A DNA stretch of 64,000 nt. Origin: Xenococcus sp. PCC 7305 (lineage in GTDB: Bacteria; Cyanobacteriota; Cyanobacteriia; Cyanobacteriales; Xenococcaceae). The position numbers were made by a program, and so were the translations under genes. This document shows positions 24,928 to 32,546 of this stretch, in pieces. The stretch's first letter is position 1. Each line of letters opens with the position of its first letter. The stretch is taken from contig NZ_ALVZ01000220.1 in assembly GCF_000332055.1 (NCBI RefSeq), positions 1 to 64,000 on the forward strand, read 5' to 3'. The notes beneath the pieces were generated by a model. The model made no database searches and had not been told where the DNA came from. It was given only the letters and a program-made list of their open reading frames with translations.

Positions 24928-25292
24928 GATTCGGGTGAAGGGGAAAGGTTAAAGGGAAAAGGTAGCTAATTAGGGCTCTGAGCTTACTACTTCGCAAGGT
25001 GAGTTCAAAAGACAATTTTCTGTTATTTTTTCAGTCCCCAAAATTTAACACCCAAAACTCTTTATTGTCTTCTGTCTTGACGCGCAGCTAATCCTCTACC
25101 TAACTGACTATAAGAATACTAAAATTCCTGAAACATTTTTATGTCGTTGTTTGTAATAATGTAGGTTGTAGTTCACGACTTGGCAAAATATGACTCTTTT
25201 AAACCTAAAACCTACCACCTAAAACCTAACACCAGTCTTTAAGCGTAAATGAATTGCCAAGTCGTGTGTAGTTGATTGTTGGGAAAAAAGTA
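24928..25292. other. Upstream region of fni with simple repeats and a short mobile-like element
   Basis: About 365 bases between the divergent GH3 and fni genes without a coding frame. It contains AGGGGAAAGGTTAAAGGGAA-like purine repeats near 24940-24962, and a complete-looking short inverted-repeat element at 25174-25266 with flanking 7-base duplications. The fni promoter must lie within or around that element. Confidence 0.7.
25167..25273. mobile_element. MITE-like element, 13-bp perfect terminal inverted repeats and 7-bp target duplications
   Basis: The left end CACGACTTGGCAA (25174-25186) and right end TTGCCAAGTCGTG (25254-25266) are perfect reverse complements. Both are flanked directly by TGTAGTT (25167-25173 and 25267-25273), a typical target-site duplication. 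The 93-bp element has no coding capacity. Its interior contains ACCTAAAACCT-type tandem units. It ends 20 bases upstream of the fni ATG, so it probably supplies part of the fni leader or promoter. Confidence 0.85.
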
Positions 25293-26324
25293 ATGACTAA
25301 CACCCAGACGCGCAAAGCAGATCACTTGCGTATCTGTCTGGAAGAGGATGTCCAGTTTAACCTTGTAACCAATGGGTTGGAAAAATACCGTTTTACCCAT
25401 AATTGTTTACCCGAAATCAACCTAGAAGATGTAGATTTACAAACTACTTTTCTCGGCAAAAAGTTAAATGCTCCGCTGCTGATTTCCTCGATGACAGGCG
25501 GTACAGAACAAGCCAAACTTATTAACTATCGCCTCGCCGAAGCAGCTCAAAATCATCGCTTGGCTATGGGCGTAGGCTCCCAAAGGATTGCTGTAGAAAA
25601 GCCTGATACGGCACCTAGTTTTGCAATTCGGGACTTGGCTCCCGATGCTCTTTTATTCGCCAATTTAGGAGCAGTTCAGCTCAACTATACCTATGGTCTG
25701 GAACAATGTTTGCAAGCAGTAGAAATCCTAGAAGCTGATGCGTTGATACTTCATCTCAATCCGTTGCAAGAATGCATTCAGCCGAGAGGAGATGTCAACT
25801 TCAAAGGTTTACTAGACAAAATTCATCTGCTCTGTGAGCAAATTTCGGTTCCTGTAATTGCTAAAGAAGTTGGCAATGGCATCTCTGGAGTTATGGCACA
25901 AAAGCTGATTTCAGCAGGCGTTGCGGCGATCGATGTTGCTGGTGCTGGGGGGACTTCCTGGGCCAAAGTAGAAAGTGAAAGGGCTGAGAATTATGTGCAA
26001 AGAAGACTAGGAAGAACTTTTGCTGATTGGGGAATCCCCACCGCAGATTGCCTGATCCAAACTCGGGAGCAGAACCGAGATATTCCTCTCATTGCTTCTG
26101 GCGGTTTACGGAATGGTCTGGAAGTAGCTAAAGCGATCGCCCTAGGAGCAGACTTGGCAGGTTTAGCTTTTCCTTTTCTACAGGCAGCCTCAGAATCCAC
26201 TACTGCCTTGGAAGAGCTCATCCAATTACTATTATCGGAGATTAAAACAGTTCTTTTTTGTACGGGCAATGCAGACCTAGCAAGTTTAAGATCAAGTAAC
26301 TCCTTAAAAAGAAAAGTCGATTAA
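25293..26324 (+). CDS. fni: Type 2 isopentenyl-diphosphate delta-isomerase
   Basis: A 343-residue FMN/NADPH-dependent isomerase that interconverts IPP and DMAPP at the end of the MEP pathway, needed for carotenoids, phytol and quinone tails. Motifs: [11 protein letters not shown] near the N-terminus, [69 protein letters not shown] and [24 protein letters not shown]. All are standard. The ATG at 25293 fits the family start better than the TTG at 25272. Confidence 0.96.
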   Translation: MTNTQTRKADHLRICLEEDVQFNLVTNGLEKYRFTHNCLPEINLEDVDLQTTFLGKKLNAPLLISSMTGGTEQAKLINYRLAEAAQNHRLAMGVGSQRIAVEKPDTAPSFAIRDLAPDALLFANLGAVQLNYTYGLEQCLQAVEILEADALILHLNPLQECIQPRGDVNFKGLLDKIHLLCEQISVPVIAKEVGNGISGVMAQKLISAGVAAIDVAGAGGTSWAKVESERAENYVQRRLGRTFADWGIPTADCLIQTREQNRDIPLIASGGLRNGLEVAKAIALGADLAGLAFPFLQAASESTTALEELIQLLLSEIKTVLFCTGNADLASLRSSNSLKRKVD

Positions 26325-26457
26325 TTTATTGACTCTTTGTTACGAAAATTAATAATTTCTCTGGTCAAGATAGGGCATAGATTGTAAGCCTTAATAAATA
26401 CCATAGGATATTCTCAATGCAATATTCAATTAATTCTCGGCTTAGAATTGTACTGAA

Positions 26458-26484
26458 AAGGCATTAGCTGACTACTAATGCCTT
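26458..26484. terminator. Strong hairpin downstream of fni
   Basis: AAGGCATTAG-CTGACTA-CTAATGCCTT is a perfect 10-bp stem about 130 bases after the fni stop. The right arm ends in TT only, without a T run, so it may be an mRNA 3'-end or processing structure rather than a classical terminator. Confidence 0.5.
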
Positions 26485-26501
26485 CATAGATTAATTTACA
26501 G

Positions 26502-26796
26502 TTTAATTGGTTGGACTCGATTAAATTGGTTACTTCACAGTTGGTTGGTTATCTTAGGTATTGCTTTATATGCAATGCCTTTTTTATTGTTATAACTATA
26601 TTCTATATATATTGCCTGTGCACTTAATCAGTTGGACTTGATTAAATTGGCTGCTTCACAGTTGGTTGGTTATCTTGGGTATTGCTTGACATGCAATGCC
26701 TTTACACTGTCTTATGAGTTTAATTGGTTGGACTAAATTAAACTCGATTGTACGACTTTTGGTTACCTTAAGTATTACTTACTAATAATATTTTTT
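26502..26796. repeat. Three diverged copies of a hairpin-bearing repeat
   Basis: Copies start at 26502, 26624 and 26719, each beginning TTAATTGGTTGGACT or TTAATCAGTTGGACT and running about 80 bases. Copies 1 and 2 share TTCACAGTTGGTTGGTTATC and a terminator-like hairpin (GGTATTGC...GCAATGCC), which in copy 1 is followed by TTTTTT (26556-26585). Copy 3 is decayed. Direct tandem origin with later drift is the simplest reading. Confidence 0.75.
26556..26585 (+). terminator. Rho-independent terminator-like hairpin
   Basis: AGGTATTGC pairs with GCAATGCCT across a 7-base loop and is followed by a run of six T. It lies within the first of the diverged repeats and could end fni readthrough on the plus strand. 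Confidence 0.65.
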
Positions 26797-26811
26797 AGCG
26801 CCTAAAACTGT

Positions 26812-26918
26812 AAGTGGAAATTCTATAGACTTAAGTAAAATGCCTATAAAACTAAAGTAAAATACCTAAAAGTCAAAGTGAAATGCTCATAAAATTTAAG
26901 TAATCTACCCATGACATA
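26812..26918. repeat. Five 21/22-bp direct repeats with helical phasing
   Basis: Units start at 26812, 26833, 26855, 26876 and 26898 with AAGTRAAATGCC-like sequence (AAGTGGAAATTCT, AAGTAAAATGCCT, AAGTAAAATACCT, AAGTGAAATGCTC, AAGTAATCTACCC). The spacing alternates 21, 22, 21, 22, about two helical turns. No spacer diversity of CRISPR type is present. This may be a small minisatellite or a protein-binding array. Confidence 0.7.
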
Positions 26919-27045
26919 GACAGTAGCAGCTTCTTCCCATTAATGTCTTCCGTAAATATACTAATTTTCTGAAGCGAGATTTGAAATATTTTGAGAATGT
27001 AGGAATAGGAACTTGGGGATCGGTTGATTTTGCGTTTTTTGTTGG

Positions 27046-27786
27046 TTAAATTGTCCAAACCCAAGCCATGATGATTGCGACAATTGCACCAATAGTTGTA
27101 TTAACAAAATTTACCACTTCATTGGTTAAAAATTGCCATTGCTCTTGCAAAGTTGCACCGATTAGACTTTCAATATTAGTTGCAATGAAAGCTGCCACGA
27201 TGCAGCAAATTATTCCCCAAGGATTAATCATGCCCAGGAGATAGGCAATCATTGCGATCGCGATGGAAGCAACCATCCCCGCAACTGTTCCTTCTAAGCT
27301 AATTGCGCCTTCAGTTCCTTTGGGAACAGGTTTTAAGGTTGTAATTAAAAAAGTACTTTTACCATAAGCTTTGCCTACTTCACTGGCACTAGTATCGGAT
27401 AGTTTAGTAGCAAAACTTGCAACATAGCCTAAAATCAGTAATTCCTGAAGAGGAGAGTCGAAGAATATAGTCATTAGCGCACAAATAGTCGCTGTTAGAG
27501 CTGAGCCCCAGACATTTTCTGGTCCGCGCATCCCCGATCGCTTTTCCGCTATGCCAGCGGCTTCTTTTTCCGCCATGCCGATTTTGGTTACAGCAGAACC
27601 CACTAGGAAATAAAACATCACCACGGTATATCCTCGCCATCCTAAGGTTCCCCAAACGAGTACGCCTAAAACCCAAGCGTTGAGATAACCAAGGGGAGTG
27701 AGTAATTTTTTGGGCAGAATCCAAGCGATCGTGATGAGGAAACTATTGAGAATTAGGGCAATAATCCAGGGGTTTAGAGAGAGCAT
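27046..27786 (-). CDS. DUF92/TIGR00297 membrane protein, probable phytyl-phosphate kinase (VTE6-like)
   Basis: A 246-residue polytopic protein with about six hydrophobic segments. Family marks are GTLGWRGYTVVMFYFLVGSAVTK near residue 45, SFATKLSDTSASEVGKAYGKSTF, and PVPKGTEGAISLEGTVAG. The homologous group includes plant VTE6 and its cyanobacterial counterparts, which phosphorylate phytyl phosphate to phytyl diphosphate for tocopherol and phylloquinone synthesis. This would link it to the neighbouring isoprenoid gene fni. Family membership is firm; the reaction here is inferred. Confidence 0.85.
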   Translation of the reverse strand: MLSLNPWIIALILNSFLITIAWILPKKLLTPLGYLNAWVLGVLVWGTLGWRGYTVVMFYFLVGSAVTKIGMAEKEAAGIAEKRSGMRGPENVWGSALTATICALMTIFFDSPLQELLILGYVASFATKLSDTSASEVGKAYGKSTFLITTLKPVPKGTEGAISLEGTVAGMVASIAIAMIAYLLGMINPWGIICCIVAAFIATNIESLIGATLQEQWQFLTNEVVNFVNTTIGAIVAIIMAWVWTI

Positions 27787-27824
27787 AAGAGTAAATTGAA
27801 TGATTAGCTAGTGCTGCTGCGCGG

Positions 27825-27856
27825 AAGTCAAAAGTCAAAAGTCAAAAGTCAAAAGT
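27825..27856. repeat. Heptamer tandem repeat (AAAAGTC)
   Basis: AAGTCAAAAGTCAAAAGTCA plus a further AAAGTCAAAAG: four to five perfect 7-base units in the gap between the DUF92 gene and the deiminase. Confidence 0.9.
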
Positions 27857-27914
27857 TTTTTATCATAAAGATTTCAAGCTTTGTGCATGGGTGTTGTATT
27901 TACGCCCACTTCTA

Positions 27915-29018
27915 CTAGATCATAGGTACTTGTTGAGTTATGCAATGAATACCGCCACCGCCTTTGGCGAGAATTTCACCACTAATGCCAATTACTTCGC
28001 GTTCACCAAAAGCATTACGAATAATTGATAATGCTGCGTCATCCTGGGCAGGATCATTCGCGATCGGAACCAGAACACAACCATTGGCAATGTAAAAATT
28101 GATATGAGCTACATCATAAGCCAAAGGGAGCTCAATAATCTCTAGTTGGCGATCTTTGCTATTAGATTCAGCTAGTAGTTTTGCTTTAGCATCTTGACAA
28201 ATCTGATAATTGGGATCATTAAGATCATCTGTTGTATGCAGCATTACTGTTCCAGGAGCAACAAAAACACAAATACCATCGACATGACCATCAGTGATCG
28301 GATCGGGCGTTGTCCCTTTACCTAACCAAATTACTTTACTGACATTAAAAGATTCTTTGAGAATTTGTTCAACTTGAGATTTACTTTTATCTGGGTTGCG
28401 GTTGGGATTGAGTAAACATTCTTCTGTGGTGATTAAAGTTCCTTCCCCATCTAGAGTAACGGCACCGCCTTCTAGAACTAAATCAGCTTCATAAAAAGGA
28501 ACTTGCAGATATTCACAAAGCCTTGCTCGGAGCTTGGCATCATCGTCATAGGGCGGAAACTTGGCACCCCAACCATTAAAGGTAAAACCTGTAACGCGAC
28601 GTTCTCCTTGGTTATTGACGACAAATGATGGCCCAGAATCGCGAGCCCAACCATCATTGAGGGGAAATTCTACTAATTCAATATCACTACTTAGGAGTTT
28701 TTTGGCAATTACGCGATCTTGGGGATCTACAACCATTAACACTGGCTCAAATTCACTCAAGGTATTGGCCACTGTCGCCCAATCTTTGCGAGCTTGTCTG
28801 ATGCCATAACCCGCCCAGTTTTGGCGAGGGACAAATTGCATAATGGTATATTCGTGGGGATGCCATTCTGCGGGAAAGTAAAATCCGTCTTGTTTGGGTG
28901 TTCTCGGTAGGCTATTCGCTATTGCTTGAGCTTTCACATTAGCTCCCATAATATTAGTACTGAGCATCCCTAGAGAATATAAACCAAATTTGAGAAGTTT
29001 TCTCCTTTTTAAGAACAT
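27915..29018 (-). CDS. Agmatine deiminase-family protein with Tat-like signal
   Basis: A 367-residue peptidylarginine/agmatine deiminase-fold protein. The first 35 residues (KRRKLLKFGLYSLGMLSTN) contain an RR motif followed by a hydrophobic core, as in a Tat signal, so export is likely. The catalytic elements are visible: WARDSGPSFVVN (Asp), DGHVDGICVFVAPGTVML (His) and the C-terminal nucleophile Cys in GGGGIHCITQQ. Cytoplasmic AguA would convert agmatine to N-carbamoylputrescine; an exported version may act on agmatine outside or have a different substrate. Confidence 0.9.
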   Translation of the reverse strand: MFLKRRKLLKFGLYSLGMLSTNIMGANVKAQAIANSLPRTPKQDGFYFPAEWHPHEYTIMQFVPRQNWAGYGIRQARKDWATVANTLSEFEPVLMVVDPQDRVIAKKLLSSDIELVEFPLNDGWARDSGPSFVVNNQGERRVTGFTFNGWGAKFPPYDDDAKLRARLCEYLQVPFYEADLVLEGGAVTLDGEGTLITTEECLLNPNRNPDKSKSQVEQILKESFNVSKVIWLGKGTTPDPITDGHVDGICVFVAPGTVMLHTTDDLNDPNYQICQDAKAKLLAESNSKDRQLEIIELPLAYDVAHINFYIANGCVLVPIANDPAQDDAALSIIRNAFGEREVIGISGEILAKGGGGIHCITQQVPMI

Positions 29019-29121
29019 AAGATATCGAACGCTTTTATATTAATCTTTAGTAAGGAGTGTAATTAAAAATGATGTTTTGGGCAATTGGCGATCGCTTGTT
29101 GGTGTGATTACCTGAGCATTA

Positions 29122-29346
29122 TTAATATTTCCACTCAGATGTGGGAATATCAGCATTAACTAAAATATTCCTTAGTGTTCCAATAGGTAAATCTCGTCCT
29201 TGATGATAGGGAACAGTTACTTGAAGGTTTCTTTTCGAATTACGCCATTTCTTATGACTTCCTTTTTGACTGATTAACTCAAATTCATATTTCCTGAGTA
29301 TTTTTTCAACTTGCTTTGCATTCATGCGACGAATACGATCGCCCAT
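29122..29346 (-). CDS. hicA: HicA-type mRNA interferase toxin
   Basis: A 74-residue dsRBD-like toxin: MNAKQVEKILRKYEFELISQ, KGSHKKWRNSKRNLQVTVPYHQGRDLPIGTLRNIL. The catalytic His lies in GSHKKW. It cleaves mRNA when free of HicB. Its ATG overlaps the hicB stop codon (TAATG), showing tight coupling. A second ATG seven residues in (MNAKQV) is an equally possible start. Confidence 0.92.
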   Translation of the reverse strand: MGDRIRRMNAKQVEKILRKYEFELISQKGSHKKWRNSKRNLQVTVPYHQGRDLPIGTLRNILVNADIPTSEWKY

Positions 29347-29546
29347 TACACAGTTACCTCACGAACAACCGCACCAGAATCAAGCTTAATATCGCTAGGC
29401 TCAAGATACAATTCAATAGCTTCAAGGATATTCTCCAAAGCTTCCTCTTCGGTTTGACCACAAGAGATACAACCAGGAAGTTCGGGACACCAAACTGCCC
29501 ATTCTCCAGTTTCTTGATCGGCTTCTAAAACTACTCGCCATTTCAT
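29346..29546 (-). CDS. hicB: HicB-type antitoxin
   Basis: A 66-residue HicB: MKWRVVLEADQETGEWAVWCPELPGCISCGQTEEEALENILEAIELYLE is the standard partial RNase-H-like fold. It lacks the extra C-terminal DNA-binding domain that longer HicB proteins have, so repression of the operon may be weak or mediated otherwise. It is upstream of hicA, the less common gene order (hicBA). Confidence 0.92.
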   Translation of the reverse strand: MKWRVVLEADQETGEWAVWCPELPGCISCGQTEEEALENILEAIELYLEPSDIKLDSGAVVREVTV

Positions 29547-29662
29547 AGTTAGATTATTTTTTATTTTGTTATTAACCTGCGTCTTACTTGATAAATCATA
29601 GCTTAAGGAAATTTTTGAAAAGCATAGGGATTAGAGCGATGTTAGCAATTCTCTTATTTCCT

Positions 29663-29740
29663 CTAATTTTCTTCTAAATAACCTCGTGGTGTAATCATCC
29701 AATCACCATGACTATAGGTATTGCTATTACCAATAATAAT
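29663..29740 (-). pseudogene. cobJ 3'-end fragment (copy 3)
   Basis: Read on the minus strand it encodes IIIGNSNTYSHGDWMITPRG then YLEEN and a stop, matching the last 22 residues of the intact cobJ gene (30530-32434) before diverging. It lacks everything upstream, so it is a relic. Confidence 0.85.
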
Positions 29741-29759
29741 TTTCGATATTTCATATTAT

Positions 29760-30071
29760 CTAAACACTGGAAAACATACTCACAACACTACCAACAAAAG
29801 CCAATATTAACCCTATTAATACGCTGCGATTAATAAATTCCTGGTTAGCAATTCTCTTATCTAATTGCTCTACCTTTGTATCTAGCGTAGTTATCTGACC
29901 AGAAAGTTTTTCATCCAAAGTCTTTATTTCTCCTTTCACTTCAGTCAATTCAACTTTTAAATCAGAAATGTCATCTTTTACGTCTGACATCTTTTTCAAA
30001 ATTTCTTTCTGATCACTCTTAATTTCTTGAAGAATTTCCGCTAAATCGACTTCAACTTTTGGATTATTCAT
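29760..30071 (-). CDS. Coiled-coil protein with C-terminal membrane anchor, copy 2
   Basis: A 103-residue protein. Residues 10-80 form an acidic/basic heptad coiled coil (EILQEIKSDQKEILKKMSDV ... LDTKVEQLDKRIAN). A single membrane helix follows (SVLIGLILAFVGSVVSMFSS). It is a close duplicate of the 96-residue gene at 30200-30490, differing mainly by one extra heptad (VKDDISD). It sits between two cobJ fragments. The function is unknown; similar short proteins are frequent in cyanobacteria. Confidence 0.75.
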   Translation of the reverse strand: MNNPKVEVDLAEILQEIKSDQKEILKKMSDVKDDISDLKVELTEVKGEIKTLDEKLSGQITTLDTKVEQLDKRIANQEFINRSVLIGLILAFVGSVVSMFSSV

Positions 30072-30121
30072 GAGAATCTTAATTAATTTAATAAACGATC
30101 TAATTTTTTATAAACTTCATT

Positions 30122-30202
30122 TCCAAACTAGTGACTGTAATTTGTTCATCATCACGATAAACCGATTGTGCGATCGCAACGGTCGTATCTGGCTCTCGAT
30201 TA
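30122..30202 (-). pseudogene. cobJ 3'-end fragment (copy 2)
   Basis: The minus strand reads EPDTTVAIAQSVYRDDEQIT then VTSLE, matching KPDTPVAIVRSVYRDDEQII...SLEK of the intact cobJ. The rest of the gene end is missing. It abuts the stop codon of the coiled-coil gene copy 1. This fragment and the one at 29663 keep complementary parts of the same gene end. Confidence 0.85.
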
Positions 30203-30490
30203 AGCATTGGAAAACATACTCACAACACTACCAACAAAAGCCAAGATTAACCCTATTAATACACTGCGATTAATAAATTCCTGGTTAGCAATTCTCTTAT
30301 CTAATTGCTCTACCTTGGTGTCTAGCGTAGTTATCTGACCAGAAAGTTTTTCATCCAAAGTCTTTATTCCTCCTTTTACTTCAGTCAATTCAACTGCTAA
30401 ATCAGAAATTTTTTTCAAGATTTCTTTCTGATCGCCCTTAATTTCTTGAAGAATTTCTCCTAAATCGATTTCAACTTTTGGGTTAGTCAT
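30200..30490 (-). CDS. Coiled-coil protein with C-terminal membrane anchor, copy 1
   Basis: A 96-residue protein nearly identical to the gene at 29760, with a heptad coiled coil (residues about 10-70) and the C-terminal helix SVLIGLILAFVGSVVSMFSN. It lies 40 bases downstream of the intact cobJ on the same strand and may be translated from its transcript. It is one exact heptad shorter than its duplicate. Confidence 0.75.
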   Translation of the reverse strand: MTNPKVEIDLGEILQEIKGDQKEILKKISDLAVELTEVKGGIKTLDEKLSGQITTLDTKVEQLDKRIANQEFINRSVLIGLILAFVGSVVSMFSNA

Positions 30491-30529
30491 GAGAACTTTT
30501 TCGGTTATTTTAACTTTAGCATTTAAACT

Positions 30530-32434
30530 TTATAAGTACCCTCTTGGTGTAATCATCCAATCACCATGGCTATAGGTATTGCTATTACCAATAATAATTG
30601 TGGTCAACATATCAATCGGATTATCCAACATTTTCTCTAAGCTAGTTACTATAATTTGTTCATCATCGCGGTAAACCGATCGCACGATCGCAACTGGGGT
30701 ATCTGGCTTTCGATATTGCAGAAAAATTTCTTGCGCTTTTTCAATCTGCTCCACTCGTTTTTGCGATCGCGGATTATAAATACTGGTCACAAAATCGGCC
30801 ATCGCCGCAGCCTCCAAGCGTTTGCGGATAACTTCCCAAGGAGTTAAAAGATCACTCAAGCTAATCGCACAAAAATCATGCATTAAAGGCGCTCCAACCC
30901 TGGAGGCAACAGCCTGCAAGGCCGAAATTCCTGGGAAAACCTGCACTTGGGGCGTTTTGCCATCCCAATTATTTAGCTTAAGCTGTTCTAGAACTAAACC
31001 CGCCATGCCATAGATTCCACAGTCACCTGAAGAAATCACAGCTACGGTTAAACCCTGACTCGCTAGGGCGATCGCTCGTTCGCCTCGTTGTTTTTCCTGG
31101 GTAATCGGCAAAGATTCGATAACTTGTTCAGGACGAAATAAAGATTGCACCAGATCTATGTAGAGAGAATAACCAATCACCACATCCGCCCCCGCGATCG
31201 CAGTTTTGGCCGCGGGGGTAATTTGATCTAAACTTCCAGGGCCAATACCCACTAAATAGAGCTTGCCTGGCTTGCCTGTATATTCGATTTCTGATTGGGC
31301 GATCGCGACGGTTACTGCACCAGGTTGTTGCTCTTGTTTCACAATTTGTTTCTTCACAATTAGGGGTAATGGTAATGTTTCCGGTTCGAGTAATTTTATA
31401 TTCTGCTCATCGAATAATTTTGCCGCTGCGATCGCAGATGCTTCAGCCACACTGGGAGTTCCTACCTCTTGGTTGACTACAGTTGAAGGAGTCGGCACCG
31501 CAACTTTTTTTAAAATGCTCGCAGGAAAAGTTTGTAAAGGTAAATTGCGATCTCGACAGACCTTTAATAGCCCTTTTTCATCTGCCTTAATATCTATCGT
31601 GGCAACACCTGCGATCGCTTCTACTGCCAAATCATGCTTGGCAAAAGTTGATTCTATTGCTTGATCAATTAATTCCCTTGAAGTGCCCCTCTCACAACCA
31701 ATTCCCACCCACAAAACTCGCGGATGCCATTGCACTTGAGGGATGACCGGTTCATCGGAAAAATCTCTTTGCTTGGCACTAATCCAAATCTTCCCCCGGA
31801 CTCTATCATTTTCCCCATTCTTAAAAAAACTCTCGGGCAGGCTCGACCGCCAAAGATCAGATCCTGCTTCTTGAATAACTGCGATCTCATTTTGATTAGC
31901 AACTTTCGCCATCAGCTTAGTCCAACTACCTTGTCCTTTGACCCAACCGTAAGGACGACCTAAAATATCAATTCCTGGTAAACTCAAACTGCTTGAAGCT
32001 CCTGTAATAATTGGTGTTGCGCCAAGTTGTAGCGCAATCATTTTAGTTAATAAATCAGCACCACCTTGATGTCCGCCACAGAGACTAATAACAAAACTAC
32101 CCTCAGGATCAATAACGATTATTGCCGGGTCATGAGCTTTGTCCTTGAGCAAAGGCGCAATCAATCTTACTACTGCACCTGTCGCTAAACAAAAAACTAA
32201 GGCATTATAGTCCTTCCAAATTGTCGCTAAATGTTCTTTAAGCGAGGAATTGTAGACTTCAACTTTCTCAAGTAATGGATTTTGTTCTTGAGAATATTTT
32301 TGGGCATAATCACGAGAAACCCAAAGAGTTCCGCCTGTATGATTTTGCAAGTTGTGTAGTATTTGCAAAGCTTTGGTATGAGTTATGCCAATAAATCCTA
32401 TAGTTTGGAATTGAGAGAAAGCAATATTTAACAT
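30530..32434 (-). CDS. cobJ: CbiG-CobJ fusion (cobalamin ring-contraction enzymes)
   Basis: A 634-residue fusion. Residues about 1-340 are CbiG (IGFIGITHTKALQILHNL, CLATGAVVRLIAPLLKDKA, ISLCGGHQGGADLLT, WVGIGCERGTSRELID), which opens the ring lactone in the anaerobic-type pathway. Residues about 385-634 are the precorrin-3B C17-methyltransferase (GKLYLVGIGPGSLDQITPAA, VIGYSLYIDLV, ISSGDCGIYGMAGLVLE), a SAM-dependent tetrapyrrole methylase. Together they carry out ring contraction in corrin synthesis. This fusion is common in cyanobacteria. No cobalamin riboswitch is visible in the 110-base leader. Its 3' end has been duplicated twice downstream. Confidence 0.95.
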   Translation of the reverse strand: MLNIAFSQFQTIGFIGITHTKALQILHNLQNHTGGTLWVSRDYAQKYSQEQNPLLEKVEVYNSSLKEHLATIWKDYNALVFCLATGAVVRLIAPLLKDKAHDPAIIVIDPEGSFVISLCGGHQGGADLLTKMIALQLGATPIITGASSSLSLPGIDILGRPYGWVKGQGSWTKLMAKVANQNEIAVIQEAGSDLWRSSLPESFFKNGENDRVRGKIWISAKQRDFSDEPVIPQVQWHPRVLWVGIGCERGTSRELIDQAIESTFAKHDLAVEAIAGVATIDIKADEKGLLKVCRDRNLPLQTFPASILKKVAVPTPSTVVNQEVGTPSVAEASAIAAAKLFDEQNIKLLEPETLPLPLIVKKQIVKQEQQPGAVTVAIAQSEIEYTGKPGKLYLVGIGPGSLDQITPAAKTAIAGADVVIGYSLYIDLVQSLFRPEQVIESLPITQEKQRGERAIALASQGLTVAVISSGDCGIYGMAGLVLEQLKLNNWDGKTPQVQVFPGISALQAVASRVGAPLMHDFCAISLSDLLTPWEVIRKRLEAAAMADFVTSIYNPRSQKRVEQIEKAQEIFLQYRKPDTPVAIVRSVYRDDEQIIVTSLEKMLDNPIDMLTTIIIGNSNTYSHGDWMITPRGYL

Positions 32435-32546
32435 TGGGAAAAGAGCTTGGCGGGTTAATTATTGTATCGTTAACTCGTCAGCTAATGTCATCAGTGATAG
32501 CATCTTCTTTCCAATTAAATAGTAGATTACTATACCCTCTAACTGT

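Larger units (their letters stand above)
26325..27045. other. 0.7-kb non-coding region carrying two repeat arrays
   Basis: No gene is supported between fni and the DUF92 gene. The region carries a hairpin (26458-26484), three diverged copies of a hairpin-bearing repeat (26502-26796) and five 21/22-bp direct repeats (26812-26918). The remainder (26919-27045) shows nothing distinctive. Confidence 0.75.

Noticed and set aside
26812-26918. CRISPR array
   Set aside because: Units are contiguous with no unique spacers of constant length, and no cas genes are present.
26873-27064. A 63-codon minus-strand frame next to the DUF92 gene
   Set aside because: It overlaps the phased direct repeats and the DUF92 3' end, with no recognisable protein pattern.
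32435-32546. Cobalamin riboswitch upstream of the CbiG-CobJ fusion
   Set aside because: The 110-base leader lacks the conserved B12-box sequence and shows no large multi-helix fold by eye.
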